Assembly: GCA_903813345.2 (NCBI GenBank) | Contig: CAIIXF020000009.1 | Coordinates: forward strand, 36,761,759-36,825,758 | Length of the DNA: 64,000 bases | From: Owenia fusiformis | Lineage: Eukaryota > Annelida > Polychaeta > Sabellida > Oweniidae | Reading direction: 5' to 3' | Shown here: one piece after another, positions 1 through 12,705 of the stretch | How the letters are laid out: the number at the start of each line of letters is the position of its first letter | Numbering within the stretch: position 1 is the first letter of the stretch | Notes under the pieces: generated by a model | The model's input: the letters and a program-made list of their open reading frames with translations, nothing else | Databases searched by the model: none | What the model was told of the DNA's origin: nothing | Made by a program: the position numbers and the translations under genes

Positions 1-1310
1 CCTGTGTCTCACCCACAACCCCTTGTATCTCACCCACAACCCCTTGTATCTCACCCACAACCCCTTGTGTCTCACCCACAACCCCTTGTATCTCACCCAC
101 AACCCCTTGTGTCTCACCTACAACCCCTTGTGTCTCACCTACAGCCCTTTGTGTCTCACCTACAACCCCTTGTGTCTCACCCACAACCCCTTGTGTCTCA
201 CCCACAACCCCTTGTATCTCACCCACAACCCCTTGTGTCTCACCCACAACCCCTTGTGTCTCACCTACAACCCCTTGTGTCTCACCTACAACCCCTTTTG
301 TCTCACACAACAACCCCTTGTGTCTCACCTACAACCCCTTGTGTCTCACCTACAATCCCTTGTGTCTCACCTACAACCCCTTTTGTCTCACACAATAACC
401 CCTTGTGTCTCACCTACAACCCCTTGTGTCTCACCTACAACCCCTTTTGTCTCACCCACAACCCCTTGTGTCTCACCTACAACCCCTTGTGTCTCACCTA
501 CAACCCCTTTTGTCTCACCCACAACCTCTTGTGTCTCACCTACAACCCCTTGTGTCTCACCTACAACCCCTTTTGTCTCACCTACAACCCCTTTTGTCTC
601 ACACAACAACCCCTTGTGTCTCACCTACAACCCCTTGTGTCTCACACAATAACCCCTTGTGTCTCACCTACAACCCCCTGTGTCTCACCTACAACGCCTT
701 GTGTCTCACCTACAACCCCTTGTGTCTCACCTACAACCCCTTGTGTCTCACCTACAACCCTTTGTGTCTCACCTACAACCCCCTGTGTCTCACCCACAAC
801 CCCTTGTGTCTCACCTACAACCCCTTTTGATTCACACAACAACCCCTTGTGTCTCACCTACAACCCCTTGTGTCTCACACAATAACCCCTTGTGTCTCAC
901 CTACAACCCCTTGTGTCTCACCTACAACCCCTTGTGTCTCACCTACAACCCCTTGTGTCTCACCTACAACCCTTTGTGTCTCACCTACAACCCCTTGTGT
1001 CTCACCCACAAACCCTTGTGTCTCACCTACAACCCTTTGTGTCTCACACAACAACCCCTTGTGTCTCACCCACAACCCCATGTGTCTCACCTACAACCCC
1101 TTTGACCAACTCACAATCCCCTTTCCTGACCTACAACTCCTTTGTCCAACCCACAACCTCTTTCTCTAACCCACAATCAATTTGTCCAACCCACAACCTT
1201 TTTGTCTTCCTTACAAGCCCTTTGTTCTACCCACAACCCATTTGTCCCTCACACAACCCATTTGTCGAACCCATAACTCCTTTGCCCCACCTACCACTCT
1301 CTCCATCCAA
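1..1310. repeat. 21-bp minisatellite array
   Basis: Tandem array whose unit reads roughly CACCTACAACCCCTTGTGTCT. It is near-perfect to about 1110 and decays to variant, shorter units by about 1310. Because 21 is a multiple of three, the array is open in several frames and yields long repetitive reading frames (SHPQPLV heptads on +, VGETQGV on -). These are artefacts of the repeat and not genes. It lies at the window edge, upstream of the first visible phosphatase exon, so it is probably inside an intron of that gene. Confidence 0.95.
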
Positions 1311-1530
1311 AAGTTTGGTAATTAATAGAAGAGTCTGACTAGAGACTTGGTGAACACGATTAGAATGCGTCTATTTTTTCAAATATTGATTGCATTTGCT
1401 AGACTTTATTTGCCAGTACCCTATTGTATGACATCAAGATTACCTTATTGTATGACATCACATCAAGATCAAGAATTATGATCAAGATTACCTTATTGTA
1501 GAATAAATGTCTTACTTTGTTTTTCTTCAG

Positions 1531-4500
1531 GGGTAAGAGGTCACTTGAAACAATATGCCTGATCCTGGCCTACAAGATAAAGTATCCCAACAATGTCTTT
1601 CTTCTTAGAGGAAACCATGAATGTGCAAGTATTAATAGGTGAGTGATATTATTCTGCCATTGTACTATCAAGTACATGTACCACTTACTTGAATTGGAAG
1701 CCTTTATTCTTAGTATTTTGCCATTTTATCCAAAGGGTGTGTTTAGACATTTTCTGTATTTTATAGAATGGAATATTTGAGATAGATATGTACATTGCTG
1801 ATATGTGATATGTATTTGTTGATACATATTTGCTGATACATATTTTTTCTACATGTTTGCATTTTGTTTTCTAGAATCTATGGTTTCTATGATGAATGTA
1901 AAAGAAGGTATAACATTAAATTGTGGAAAACATTCACAGACTGTTTTAACTGCCTGCCTATAGGTAAGTGTAATATATCATGCTAAGATATGTTAAATAT
2001 AATTTATTAGATATAGGGACATGTTTTACACTTCATTCATACTTTTATGTTCACGTTGAGTCAGTCAAAGTAGTGCTTCTGATTAGAAAGGTCAAAGTAT
2101 CATTTTGATGGTAAATATTGTTTTTAAAGAATCCCAGATATTCTGAATTAACTGTTGAATCAGGTGTCATTCTGCCAGGATACAAAACAAGTGATGAATA
2201 GAGGAGTTCTTCTATTAAGGTTGAGACAGCTAAAGTTGGAGCTTGGAAAGTAATAGTATATCTTCAGACAGTCAGACACTTGAACTTTCTTTTATCAACA
2301 TTTCTTATCAAAGTTTATCTCATTTTTCCTCCATTCATGTAAAAATGATTATAGTCAAACATCATGTTTCTTATTTTCCCATTATTTCATCTTTACTCAT
2401 ATTTCATACTCTATGTATATGTGAACCCTTGCCCCATTTTATTCATGGAATTTAATTTTTCTAATTTGATTTTTCAATTTTTATGTCACTACAAATGGTG
2501 ACATATTGTTGTGGTCTCCAACTTTTTTGTGGAGAGTGTTTGGCAGTTGGTGTTTGGTGTTCAGTGGTTGGTGCTCAGTGTTTGGCATCTGTAACAAATG
2601 CCAGGTGGTGACATTTTGCATGTTAATGCCTTGTCCAATTTTGCATTTGGCATACTACATTTACATGTAGAAATGTTCTATGTTTAAGCTGCCTTGATAG
2701 AGGGAACAATATTCTGCATGCATGGGGGACTTTCACCGGATCTCACTGACTTAGAACAGGTATGGTATATTTCATTAAATTTTATATTGCAGCGTGTTCA
2801 ATGTACAGTAAAACCTGTTATGAATACCTCTTTATAGTTAACAATACTCTCTAGTGAACACCTATCTTTAGTGAACACTCTATCTTTAGTGAACACTCTT
2901 TGTCCAATTAACACCATTGACATCTGCATAAAAACACTCTCAGTAGTGAACACCAACATGAACAATTTTAAGGCTCGTGTGGTGTTCTTTATACACAAGT
3001 TTTACTGTTATATTATAACAGTTTGTTTAAACTATTGCTTAACGTTGGGAATGAGGGTGTAAACAATTGCAATGTACAGTTTGTGTCACACATTCATAGA
3101 ATACAAAGCCCAATCAGGAATGAGACTCGGATAAATCAACGAAGAATCAATTCATTTTGAGATTTGTTGGGGCTGTGTGTTAATCTAAATCACAAGAACA
3201 CATGAGGCAAGGATAGAATTTCCTGAATTTGATGCAAATAACAACCATCATATCCATGGACTTGTCAGTTTCTTATCAAACTTTTAATAACATTTTGTTT
3301 CAGCATGAAATCAATTTGGATTATCAGATTATTGCAGGTAATCAAACACTTCATGCAGTAAAGATTTATCAATTTTGGTTCAAGAAGGTGCGATCAATAC
3401 ATTAATGATTGATATGAAGTCTACACGATAATATATTACTCTGTTGAGTCGATGACATTTAAAGGCAATAAAGAATATGATACTCAGGCTTCATTACACA
3501 GGTCTAAAAACATATGAAGTATTAGCATAATTTTAAGTGATTATAATTCAACATAGAAACATATTTTTCTGGAGATAATAGGGAGGGAGGGGGGGTTAAG
3601 GTAAACACATGCAAGCTGCTAAATAACCCTCCCCCGCCCCTTTGTTCAATAAACAAGTTTCTTTTATCAGATATATCACCTTGTTTCTCTTGAAAGAAGG
3701 TGTAAACTATGTTTCAGTATAGAATGTTATCCTTGATGTTGTGGCACAGTCAATTCTGTAGGTTTGTAAAAACTTGAAGGAGTACTAACATTGATTTCTG
3801 TAGAAGTCAAGTGCCTTAAGGAAAAGCAACATTTATAAGTGTCTTCATGTCAATTTAAGATTATGATTGATTCATTTATCCACCTTGCCCATGTGTTTTT
3901 AATATGTAGATTTCATAACTTTTATGAATTATTATAAGTCTGCTCCCAGGGCAACTGGTGAATTTCAATGTAAAAGACAGTACAGTAAAACCTGTCTTAG
4001 TGGAACACCTTTGAGCATAGGATTGTGTTTCACTATCTATCATGTTTTAAATGGTGACTTGAAAAATTGACAATATTTGAAAATTTCTTCGGACCCATAT
4101 ATTTTAGAGGGTAATTTTGAGTGTTTCTTAATTACTCTACCCTGGCAGGGACAGACAGGAACAATGACTTTCTTAGACACTGTTATAACCATTTCTAATG
4201 GAGGCTCTTGGGACTTTGAATCAATTCATTTGGCAACAAATCTATTTTGGTACCTTTTTTGGTATCTTTTTCGTAATTGTCATCTCTAGTACTGTTTTAT
4301 CTTTTAAGGACATTCCCTGAAACACCATGCCTTCTTTTGTTCTCAGACTTATGAAAGCTTTTTCTGATTGACACTTATGTAAGGGAAATAAAAGCTCATA
4401 TTTAATGTTCACAATGTAAGTCATACTGACTTATGAACAATAACATTAATGATGCATTAGTTATCCAAAGGCAACTCAGGTAAATCTACCTTGAATTAAT

Positions 4501-7500
4501 ATTGTCTCTGTCTGTCTGCAAGCAGCAATTGGCTAATGATTCCATCATTTTGCCATATTCCTGATCAAAATATATCAGTCACAAAATTTTACATGAAATG
4601 GATAAAATCAATTTATTTGAGTAATGGTGTTACTTCGTAACATATACAAGCTAGGGATTATCGCTGATGTTTGTATTAATTTTATGTTGACTCAGAAAGT
4701 CAAGGCTCCTTTGCAATTGTTTTGTTTAGTATCCTGAGGGAATCCTGGGAGGCAATCCTCCTTTATTTGGCTGTCTCATTAAAACTAGATAGATGGCATG
4801 AGTGTGTATGGCCTTACGTATAGAGTTCAAGGTTATAGATAAACATGTAATTATTAGTTCAAAGCTATAATCAAATTGATTCAGGGCTTTTCAGATTTAG
4901 TCAGGGCTATGTGTAAACAGAATTCTGTCAGGGCTATATATAGACTGAATTAAATAGGAATAATTTGTGGGAGAATGTTCACTTTTAGTCCCCTTTCTGT
5001 ATTGACATAATTATGATGAATTCCATTTTTTATTAAATTATCAATACCTAGATAATCATGTTTTTATTTTTGAGTTATTTCGTTAAATCATCCATAAAAA
5101 GTACAAAATAAGATTTTCTTGAAATGTGTACATGTAACCCAAAGACAATGCTTTTGTATGAAATATTGGAAGTTGCCTACCCTTCTAGTTGAAAGTGAAG
5201 CCCATGGTTCCAGACAAGATAGCTAGTGGGCACTTATCACAGAATCAAGTAACAAATGTTATATGGCTATATTTAGAATATTTTAGTGCTATGGATATAA
5301 ATTTTGAGTTAGATAATAATTTTTGTTTTAGATTAGAGAAATTGACCGTCCCTTAGATGTACCTGACCATGGCTTGGTGTGTGATCTTCTCTGGTCAGAT
5401 CCTGATGAGGTATGTACATTTATGGATATTGACCTCTCTCGAAGTAAACTGGCTAAATTGTTTACCTCCACTCTATGCTAACAAACTGCAAACTTCCCAA
5501 AGAGATGAATTAGATTCATACTCAGTTATAGTCTACCAATACCATACAGTCTGGTGGAAGTTAAATCAACCATTCACCATGCCAGTTTCTCTGACATATG
5601 GGTTACATGTGTTTTGTACAGTACTATATAATGGTATGTAGTCAGCGAGGACATAGTGTTTGTAGTCTGGTTTGATGTGTTCTTGAGTATCAGATCAATC
5701 AATATACACACAAGTAGACATAGGTGATAGGTATATGCTGCCACCCATTGCCTACTAGAGTATTTCATGTATATTGTGTTTGGAAGAGCAAATATTCTAC
5801 AAGATGGAATCTATTGATTATTGAAGGAAATTCATTTATTCTCAATAATCAGCAGCCATGTAACTTGGACCAGACTACATATACATACAATATATTCTCT
5901 GTTATATTATGTTCTGTACCAATTTGACAATGGCAATTTAGATTTAAATATTTTTGTAACAGTTTTATCGAAAGCAGACTTAAAAGAATCCCTTGTTTCT
6001 ATTTTTCATCAAATGTTACTGTAAAACTACTAAAATATCACCTACATGTACATGTAATGGGGTGAACATTTCCTGTTTGTACAATGTTCCTGTGGTGATG
6101 CCCTTTATAGCAATTTGTACATGTATTAGATGTTTAGGTTCTTCTATGCTTTGTTTTGTAAACAGGACATAACAGGCTGGGGTGAGAATGACAGGGGAGT
6201 CTCCTATACATTTGGTGGTGATGTGGTGCGAGGCTTCTTAAAGAAAACAGACTGTAGTTTGATAGTCAGAGCACATCAAGTCATAGAAGATGGCTACCAG
6301 TTCTTTCAGAAAAGAAAGGTAAGGGATGTTTTGTCAAGGTAGTGTGATTTTTGGAGTCGAGGAAACAGTATTTTGGAAATACATTTGTATGTGATTTACT
6401 CAAGAAACACAATATGTTTTTATTATGTTAATTTTGATACTGAGAAAATAAACAAAAAATTTAAATGAGAAAGTGTCTTATTATTTTGATGCGCTGGGGA
6501 ATAGTTTTTGTATTTTTTATCACATGGCAGATTTGAGAGGTGAGTTGAGTAACATGAATGATCACAATATACTGTAGCAACATAGCACCCAAGGGTGCGA
6601 TAAAAACAATTCATATTCTGTGATAGAGGACAGGGAGGCAATGTCGTCCATGTAGTTAATTGTTGGACAAATGACTGCATATACTGAGTGTCCGACAATA
6701 ACCTACATGGACAACATTGCCTCCCTCTACTTTAGTCAAAATGTTGTCAAAGTATTGCAGCATGACAGAAATATCTTGTTGTGATACTTTTTAAGTTGTC
6801 CAGTTTTGTGCTCTCCTATTTACAACACTGGTGTAATTATTTTCAGTTGGTAACCCTGTTCAGTGCTCCTAACTACTGTGGGGAGTTTGATAATGCTGCA
6901 GCTGTAATGATTGTGACTGAAGACCTGACATGTTCCTTTAGGATACTACCTGTAAGTAAAGCTTGTTTCTCATATGTTTCACTCATCTTAATTGAGTCAA
7001 CTTTGTCAACTTAAAGTGCTAATAGGTCTACCATTTTTAGAGAACCTTTGTTTTTGCACTTCCAATGTTTCATTTAACCAAGGTGGGCTATCTGGCAGCA
7101 ACGAAATGGAATTTGTGTAAAATCTAGAGCAAAATGTTTGAGTTGGCTCATTAGCCAGAAAACAATACTTTGTCATTTAAAAAAGGAATTAAATGAAAGT
7201 AAACCTTTTGAACATCACTGGTGTACTGGATATTTTAAACAATACTGGCACATTCTGAAAATCACTGTTGCACTGGTACACTTTTTGAACATCACTAATG
7301 TACTATACTTTGAACAGCACCGGTGTACTGGTACACATTTGGAACAGTACTGGTGTACTGGTACACATTTTGAACAACACTGGAGCGATGGTACACTACA
7401 ATGGTAAATATTTTGAACAACACTGGTGTACGTACAATGGTACACATTCTGAACTAGTGTACTAGTACAGCTTTTGAACTTCACTGGTGTTCTGAGATAC

Positions 7501-7656
7501 ATTCTGAATATTACTGGTGTTCTTGGGCATGTCTGAAAAGTATTGTATTCAACAGTTGACACTTAATGGTTATTAACGCTCATCATTTCTGTTCATTTTC
7601 ATTTGCAGCCTGACAAAAACAAAGTCATAGGTGTTGACAATAAGAACAAGAAATAA
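1531..7656 (+). CDS. PP1-type Ser/Thr protein phosphatase catalytic subunit, 3' seven exons
   Basis: Removes phosphate from Ser/Thr residues with a two-metal centre. Exons: 1531-1638, 1875-1963, 2689-2759, 5332-5409, 6166-6318, 6847-6951, 7609-7656 (stop TAA). All phases match, giving 216 codons before the stop. Family signatures seen in order are [63 protein letters not shown] and [14 protein letters not shown]. They include metal and phosphate-binding His, Asn and Arg residues. The GDxHG and GDxVDRG motifs belong to exons before the window. The protein is PP1-like rather than PP2A- or PP2B-like, but differs from canonical PP1 at many otherwise fixed positions ([27 protein letters not shown]) and has a short, lysine-rich tail. 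It is therefore probably a divergent paralogue. Exon 3 uses an AAG acceptor at 2686-2688. The 5' end is missing. Confidence 0.94.
1964..2688 (+). other. Phosphatase intron with dispersed repeat (2505-2625)
   Basis: No coding signal. Bases 2505-2625 are rich in TTTGG and TTGG words and run from GGTGACATATTG to AGGTGGTGACATTTTGC. An inverted, diverged copy of the same segment lies at about 10675-10795, so this is a member of a dispersed repeat family. Confidence 0.6.
2805..2995. mobile_element. MITE fragment, CAGTAAAACCTG family
   Basis: Starts with ACAGTAAAACCTGT followed by several TAGTGAACAC words. The same end sequence recurs at 3971-4010, 9816-10032, 36085-36235, 39310-39368 and 59737-59840. 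This copy has no clear right end. It lies in the long intron between phosphatase exons 3 and 4 (2760-5331), which otherwise shows no gene. Confidence 0.6.
7205..7545. repeat. Degenerate tandem repeat, GAACA..ACTGGTGTACTGGTACAC
   Basis: About nine imperfect units of roughly 35 bp built on TTGAACA, ACTGGTGTACT and GGTACACA. They sit in the last phosphatase intron. Overlapping reading frames on both strands reflect the repeat only. Confidence 0.85.
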
Positions 7657-8441
7657 TGACAACATATACTAGACTTGATGACACCCAGGATTAGATGGAA
7701 GTATCTGGCTATTAGACTAAGTGATAAAAACATCATATAAGCTCATGGTCTTAAAAGTGATTCCTGTGTTTGGTCTTTTAGATTGGACAGAGTAGACCCC
7801 GTTTTACATTTATTAGGATCAACTTTTTCTTTAGAATCAGAAAACCTGTATTGCGTTGATGACTGCAACATGCTTATGATAAAGATTTAACTTACTGCTT
7901 AAGCTGCTATTCACAGATGTATCCAAGATGGATTATACAGAAGGATCTTACACTTGGGCCTTCTCGAACCATCTAATTCCTAATGCAATCAATATTTGCT
8001 ACGCATTTACTCCTTATTAAGGAGTTTGGAAGTTTGCTGACAGTATTAGAACAATTGGTACATACTGTATTACAAGGTAACATACGCTATATATTAGTCT
8101 GGAAAATGTTACCGGATGGAAACATTGAAGAGGTATCCCTATAAAAAATAGTATAGTACTATAGTACATGTATATATTACAAAGAATGACAAGCTAGGTC
8201 TATTATTTATTTGTTATACAAACCTAATGGAGCTGCAGACTGCGAGTTTGAGACTGAATGGAGTTGAATTAAGGCACTCGGGAGAATTGTTGGTATCATC
8301 ACCTGTGGTTTGCAGTGGTCACCCTGGTTACAAATCAATTTAAAGTCAGTATGTTGTGTGACCGCTTTCAAGCTCCAACTGAACCCTGACTCTGATAAAA
8401 AAATTGAAAAGCCTGAATGAAACTTCTAATCCATTCACTAT

Positions 8442-8626
8442 CAGGCCCGTAGCCAGGGGGGTTCGAGCGAACACCCCCCTGACCAAAAAAAAATCTTTCA
8501 AAATCATGCAGTTTTTCACCATTCTGAGCACTTTTTAAGTGATTTTGGCCATTTTTGGACCAAAATTGTCACAAGTGAACCCCCCTGGAATTTTTCAAAA
8601 AGTGGCAAATCCTGGCTACGGGCCTG
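8442..8626. mobile_element. MITE with CAGGCCCGTAGCCAGG inverted ends
   Basis: Ends CAGGCCCGTAGCCAGG and CCTGGCTACGGGCCTG are perfect inverted repeats. The flanks carry a 5-bp duplication ACTAT (8437-8441 and 8627-8631). The interior is itself nearly palindromic, with GGGGGGTTCG near the left end and GAACCCCCC towards the right. A second copy with the same structure is at 24859-25041. It has no coding capacity. Length is 185 bp. Confidence 0.9.
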
Positions 8627-8819
8627 ACTATCTTACAGTTTATGAATGTACCAAACCACATGCTGGTAGTCTAATTCAAGCTCTGGAAGCAATAGACACA
8701 TACAATTTTTTTTACATGGTATTAAATCCATGTATTTAGCTGCCATGTGAAAAATACATTTTCAGTGCAATTGTAACATTGACTTTTACATTCCTCTTAT
8801 CAATATTTTAAAAAGTGCA

Positions 8820-8825
8820 AATAAA
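8820..8825 (+). promoter_or_regulatory. Candidate poly(A) signal for the phosphatase gene
   Basis: AATAAA about 1.16 kb after the stop codon. If used, the 3' UTR would contain the MITE at 8442-8626. The sequence is AT-rich, so this hexamer could occur by chance. Confidence 0.3.
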
Positions 8826-9815
8826 AAGTGAAAACTTTGATATCAAATTGTACATGAATTTGTAGTTTATTATTTAGAAATGTACTATTGAATATACTCA
8901 TTTTAGTTTAAAGCCCAATTTATTGAATATTTTGTATATACAGGAACTTTAAATGCATCCAAGTGCTAGTATTATATTTAAATTGTGTATTATTCAGTAA
9001 TTTACTTTTAAGAATCCATCCATTTGATCATGATACATGTAAGAAGGGGCCAAAGTAAAACATGTAAATGTAGTATTGAATTTAAAACATGGAATCCGCT
9101 GCACCTGTTTAATTAAATTGTCCTTTGCTACAGTGAAGAATCTTCATTTTCTCTGTTCAAGGATACACTGATCTATTTTGTGTTATTAATATATTATGTT
9201 GTTATATATTTATATGGAATTGTACATTCTACATCAAAATGTAACTTATTTATGAGGGTTTCGTAAATGAAACATGTAATATATGTCTAGATTGCATATT
9301 TGTGACGATTATTTTTTAAGAAAATAATGCATAAATCAATTAAATTTTTGAAAAATTGCAATATTATCAAATACTATTATTGGGTCTCCTGCAATCATAA
9401 TGATTTTTAAGAAGCCATGTCAATATATGTATCAGTATATCGATGTCTTCAATCATTATAAATTACATTCTTGGGACCAGTTCTGCTGCACTTTATGTTG
9501 GGAAGACGAAAAGAGTCTGTTGGAAATGTAATTATTCACGTTGCGGGACAACACTATGATATCGACCTGGTCTCTAAAGAATGTGTATAGAGTAAATGCA
9601 CAATGCTAGAAATCAAATTATGGCGCAAGGGGCATTCATATATTTTTGACACTCCTCGTGTGGAATTATATTTGTCTAAAATTAGGAAATTAAATCAGCT
9701 GGTTATAAGTTTTAGTTTATGCTTGAAGCCAGTTCTGAAGTGAAACATGCATTTAGCACATTTTTTATTTTACATAATTTTATTTTTATCTATTTAGAAT
9801 GAAAATATATATGTA

Positions 9816-10032
9816 CAGTAAAACCTGGGTGTAGTGAACTTTCATTACATGTGGAATTCACTTGGGTGAAGTTTTGATTTGGTTATTGTTCCTCCCCATA
9901 GAGGTGAATTCTATGAATTTGCCAAGGTTTGGTATTCACTGCTCATGGTAAATAGGGTGTTCACTGTGAAAAGTAATTTAACATGGAAGACAATGTGATG
10001 TTCATTAATGTTCACTAGTTCAGGTTTTACTG
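9816..10032. mobile_element. MITE, CAGTAAAACCTG family, complete copy
   Basis: Left end CAGTAAAACCTG and right end CAGGTTTTACTG are perfect inverted repeats 217 bp apart. The interior repeats GTGAACTT, TTCACT and GTGTTCACT words. Left-flank TA is present, but the right flank is TT, so a TA duplication is not proven. Confidence 0.8.
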
Positions 10033-10814
10033 TTTATAACAAAATGGATTTACATAGATGGCTGAATGATTATATTATAATTATTATTTACTCCCAGACT
10101 ATAGTATTATAAATATTATATACAATGTTTATTTTATTCAAAATTCTTAAATGTAACCTGGGAAATTTGCACAGTATGGGTGTATTATTGAAGCCTTGCA
10201 TGGGTTTTTATGTAACAGGCTCCTAACACACTTATAATTACACATACATTTACAAATGTGAGGAAATAATGATTGATGCAAGGTATCCCCGATATAAGCT
10301 ATAGTTTATAGATGGCTCTATAGTATTTTGCCAAATGTTATCTTTGATTTCCTGAAATCACACATTTATGGGATGTTTTTATTGACAAATACTTCCTACA
10401 CCTTACGTGAAATCACATTTTGGACAGATGATTTCATTTTAAACCAAACAAAACATTCATCTTTACTAGAGTTGTTGTATGGCAGTGTTTTTCAACCTCT
10501 TTAACCTTGTTCATATTCCACTTGAACTAAACATACTTAATTATTGTTATTTGTTATGTACAAACATATTTGTTGTAATATAATAATAGAACCAATATAA
10601 TTATTGTATGGTACATTATAAACTTGTATTTGTTGCTTAATGGAGTATTTTCGGGAGAGGCCATATAGAGGAACAATGCGTTAACATGCAAAAGGTCACC
10701 ACCTGCCATTTGTTACAAATAAAGACCACCAAACACCAACTGCTCTACACAAACAAGTTGGAGATCAGACTAATTAATATGTCACCAATTATGGTGGTTC
10801 ATTATGCCCAATAT

Positions 10815-10931
10815 CAGGCCTCTTAGACTTCTAACAACGCAAACATCAGTTCTGACCTCGCGAGCTACATTCCTTGCACTCTAACTCGAGGTGAGAACTG
10901 ATGTTTGCATTGATAGAAGTCTAGGAGGCCT
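10815..10931. repeat. Long imperfect hairpin
   Basis: Left arm CAGGCCTCTTAGACTTCTA...GCAAACATCAGTTCT pairs with right arm AGAACTGATGTTTGC...TAGAAGTCTAGGAGGCCTG. The loop is about 25-30 bases. Arms of about 45 bp match at most positions. It could be a small MITE or a transcribed foldback beyond the ends of two convergent genes. Confidence 0.85.
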
Positions 10932-11335
10932 GCATATGATAGCAACATCTTAAACACCATCCTCAAATTGCAATGTTCCAAGATTCAGAATGGAGGTATA
11001 ATTTATGGACACCTCCTTTGGAGGACGTATAACATATATATTCTTTTTTGCGTTAAAAGTAAATGAAAAAAGGCCATCCCTAATATAACGACAAAAGTCA
11101 GTATTGTTTGTGCACATTTATTACTCTTTACATGGAATATCCCAATACATTGATATTCAGACTTTCTAATGTACATCCATATGTCAATTAAGCTCAAATC
11201 ATTTTGTGGCAAACACTATTTTAAACTATGGAATGTCTACTAGCAGCACCATCTTTTAATAATATAGCTATATTTTCAACCCCTAGACCCTGGCATCATT
11301 CTTCCAACCCTCGACCCCTTCACTATTATAGTTGT

Positions 11336-12705
11336 CTAAGTTTTCAACACACCTTCCAATTGTAGCAACCAGACTTTAGTGTTATTCTTACTTCCGCCGC
11401 TATAGTTGCCTATCTTCCCACTGGCTTCTATGACCCTATGACAGGGTATAAGTATCTGTACTGGATTATTGCGCATGGCTTGACCCACAGCCCTACAAGC
11501 ACCAGTAGGGCTGCCACTTAACTTCCCAAGTGCCCCATATGACACTGTTTGTCCATATTTGATCTTATGAGCAAGGTTGTGTAGAACACGTGATGTAAAT
11601 GTAGCACCTGAAATGGAAAGATGAAACTAGAGTGAAACCAATCGTGAAAAATGATGGAATCAACGAAGTGTTAACATCAAGTGGTGTTTACATTGAGTGG
11701 TGTTCACATTGATTGAAAGGTGCTCACGAGTTGTCCAAATTAATAAGTGATTGTACATTAAATGCTTAATCTTACAGATAAATTTTGACATTGTTTTCCT
11801 GCCTTGTGCCTTTTCAAATACAAACCTTTGTTTGATTTCTTAAGGAATGAACATATGGCAGGTAGGGGTAATGTATGCAGAGTCGGGTCCTTCTTGAAGT
11901 AAAGACTCAACCATTCTACACATTTCAATGCAGGTTTGTATGTGTAGCCATTGTCCTTGAATAACTGTGTCTTGATACACACTTCTTGACTGCAATCATA
12001 AATCATTCAATATCATATTGACTGACTGGTACCTCATAATCCAGAGGTCACTAGTGAAATAATGAACTTTTACCTAATGTCTTGCAACGGACAAAAAATA
12101 ACTGGACTGGTGATCAATCAGCAGTTCAACATATCTGTGTGCTTGATTTTCATTCTAGTACACATCATTCTTAATTGTTTTGAATATCATCATTAAGCCC
12201 TTACGACTCATGAATACCATTTGAGTTATGCTTCATTCTCCCCATTAAGTCAATCTGAGGTTGTACCCCTCTAAAATTCTCCATCCAAGAGACTGGTTCC
12301 CCTTTAAATTTCTGTAAAAATTTTAAAACGAAAACATGCGCATGTGTGAATTGCCACTCACTTTTCAAAGAGCTGATACATAAGACGTCGTATAGATGTC
12401 GTGTTATTCGATCAATTCATTAAATACAATTTACATGAATATAAATATAAATTGATCATTAAACAAGTATCTTACTCAGGTCTTGGTATGAAGTTATCAT
12501 CATTGATTGTATTTAACTGTCCTAGTGTATGAATCCCTCTTGGGCAACTGACTAGCTCCATTGTACCTATAGGTGTCGCCAGAGAGTAGGTGTTGGTCGG
12601 GCCATGGTGACATTCAGATTTCATACATCGCATAGGACGAGAACCAGAGGGTTTCCTTGGCTTCCTTGGTTTCACTCTAGTTTTAGTTGGAGGTATGGAA
12701 GCCAT
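11336..12705 (-). CDS. MGMT: O6-methylguanine-DNA methyltransferase
   Basis: Suicide repair enzyme that moves the alkyl group from O6-alkylguanine in DNA to its own cysteine. Three exons on the minus strand: 12476-12705 (ATG 12703-12705), 11826-11989 and 11336-11607 (stop TAG). They join in phase to a 221-codon protein, close to the usual 200-220. The last exon holds the AdoMet-independent active-site motif PCHRV, preceded by ARG-type GACRAVGQAMRNNPVQILI and followed by GNYSGG; the VSYGALGKLSG segment supplies the DNA-binding region. The start was chosen because MASIPPTKTRVK leads into a basic stretch (KPRKPRKP) and then the TPIGTMELVSCPRGIH region, which aligns with the human Cys24/His29 zinc ligands. 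The human His85 position appears to fall in PAICSFLKK without a His, so zinc binding may differ. Confidence 0.95.

Larger units (their letters stand above)
7657..11335. other. Spacer between convergent phosphatase and MGMT genes
   Basis: AT-rich sequence with no exon found on either strand. It holds two MITEs (8442-8626, 9816-10032), a dispersed repeat at 10675-10795 that is inverted relative to 2505-2625, and a strong hairpin at 10815-10931. Confidence 0.7.

Noticed and set aside
1-1338. Long open frames of Ser/His/Pro/Gln/Leu/Val repeats on both strands
   Set aside because: They follow the 21-bp repeat, which cannot shift frame; no start context, splice sites or non-repeat coding sequence.
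7138-7562. Cys/Thr/His-rich frames on both strands
   Set aside because: Tandem repeat translation inside a phosphatase intron.
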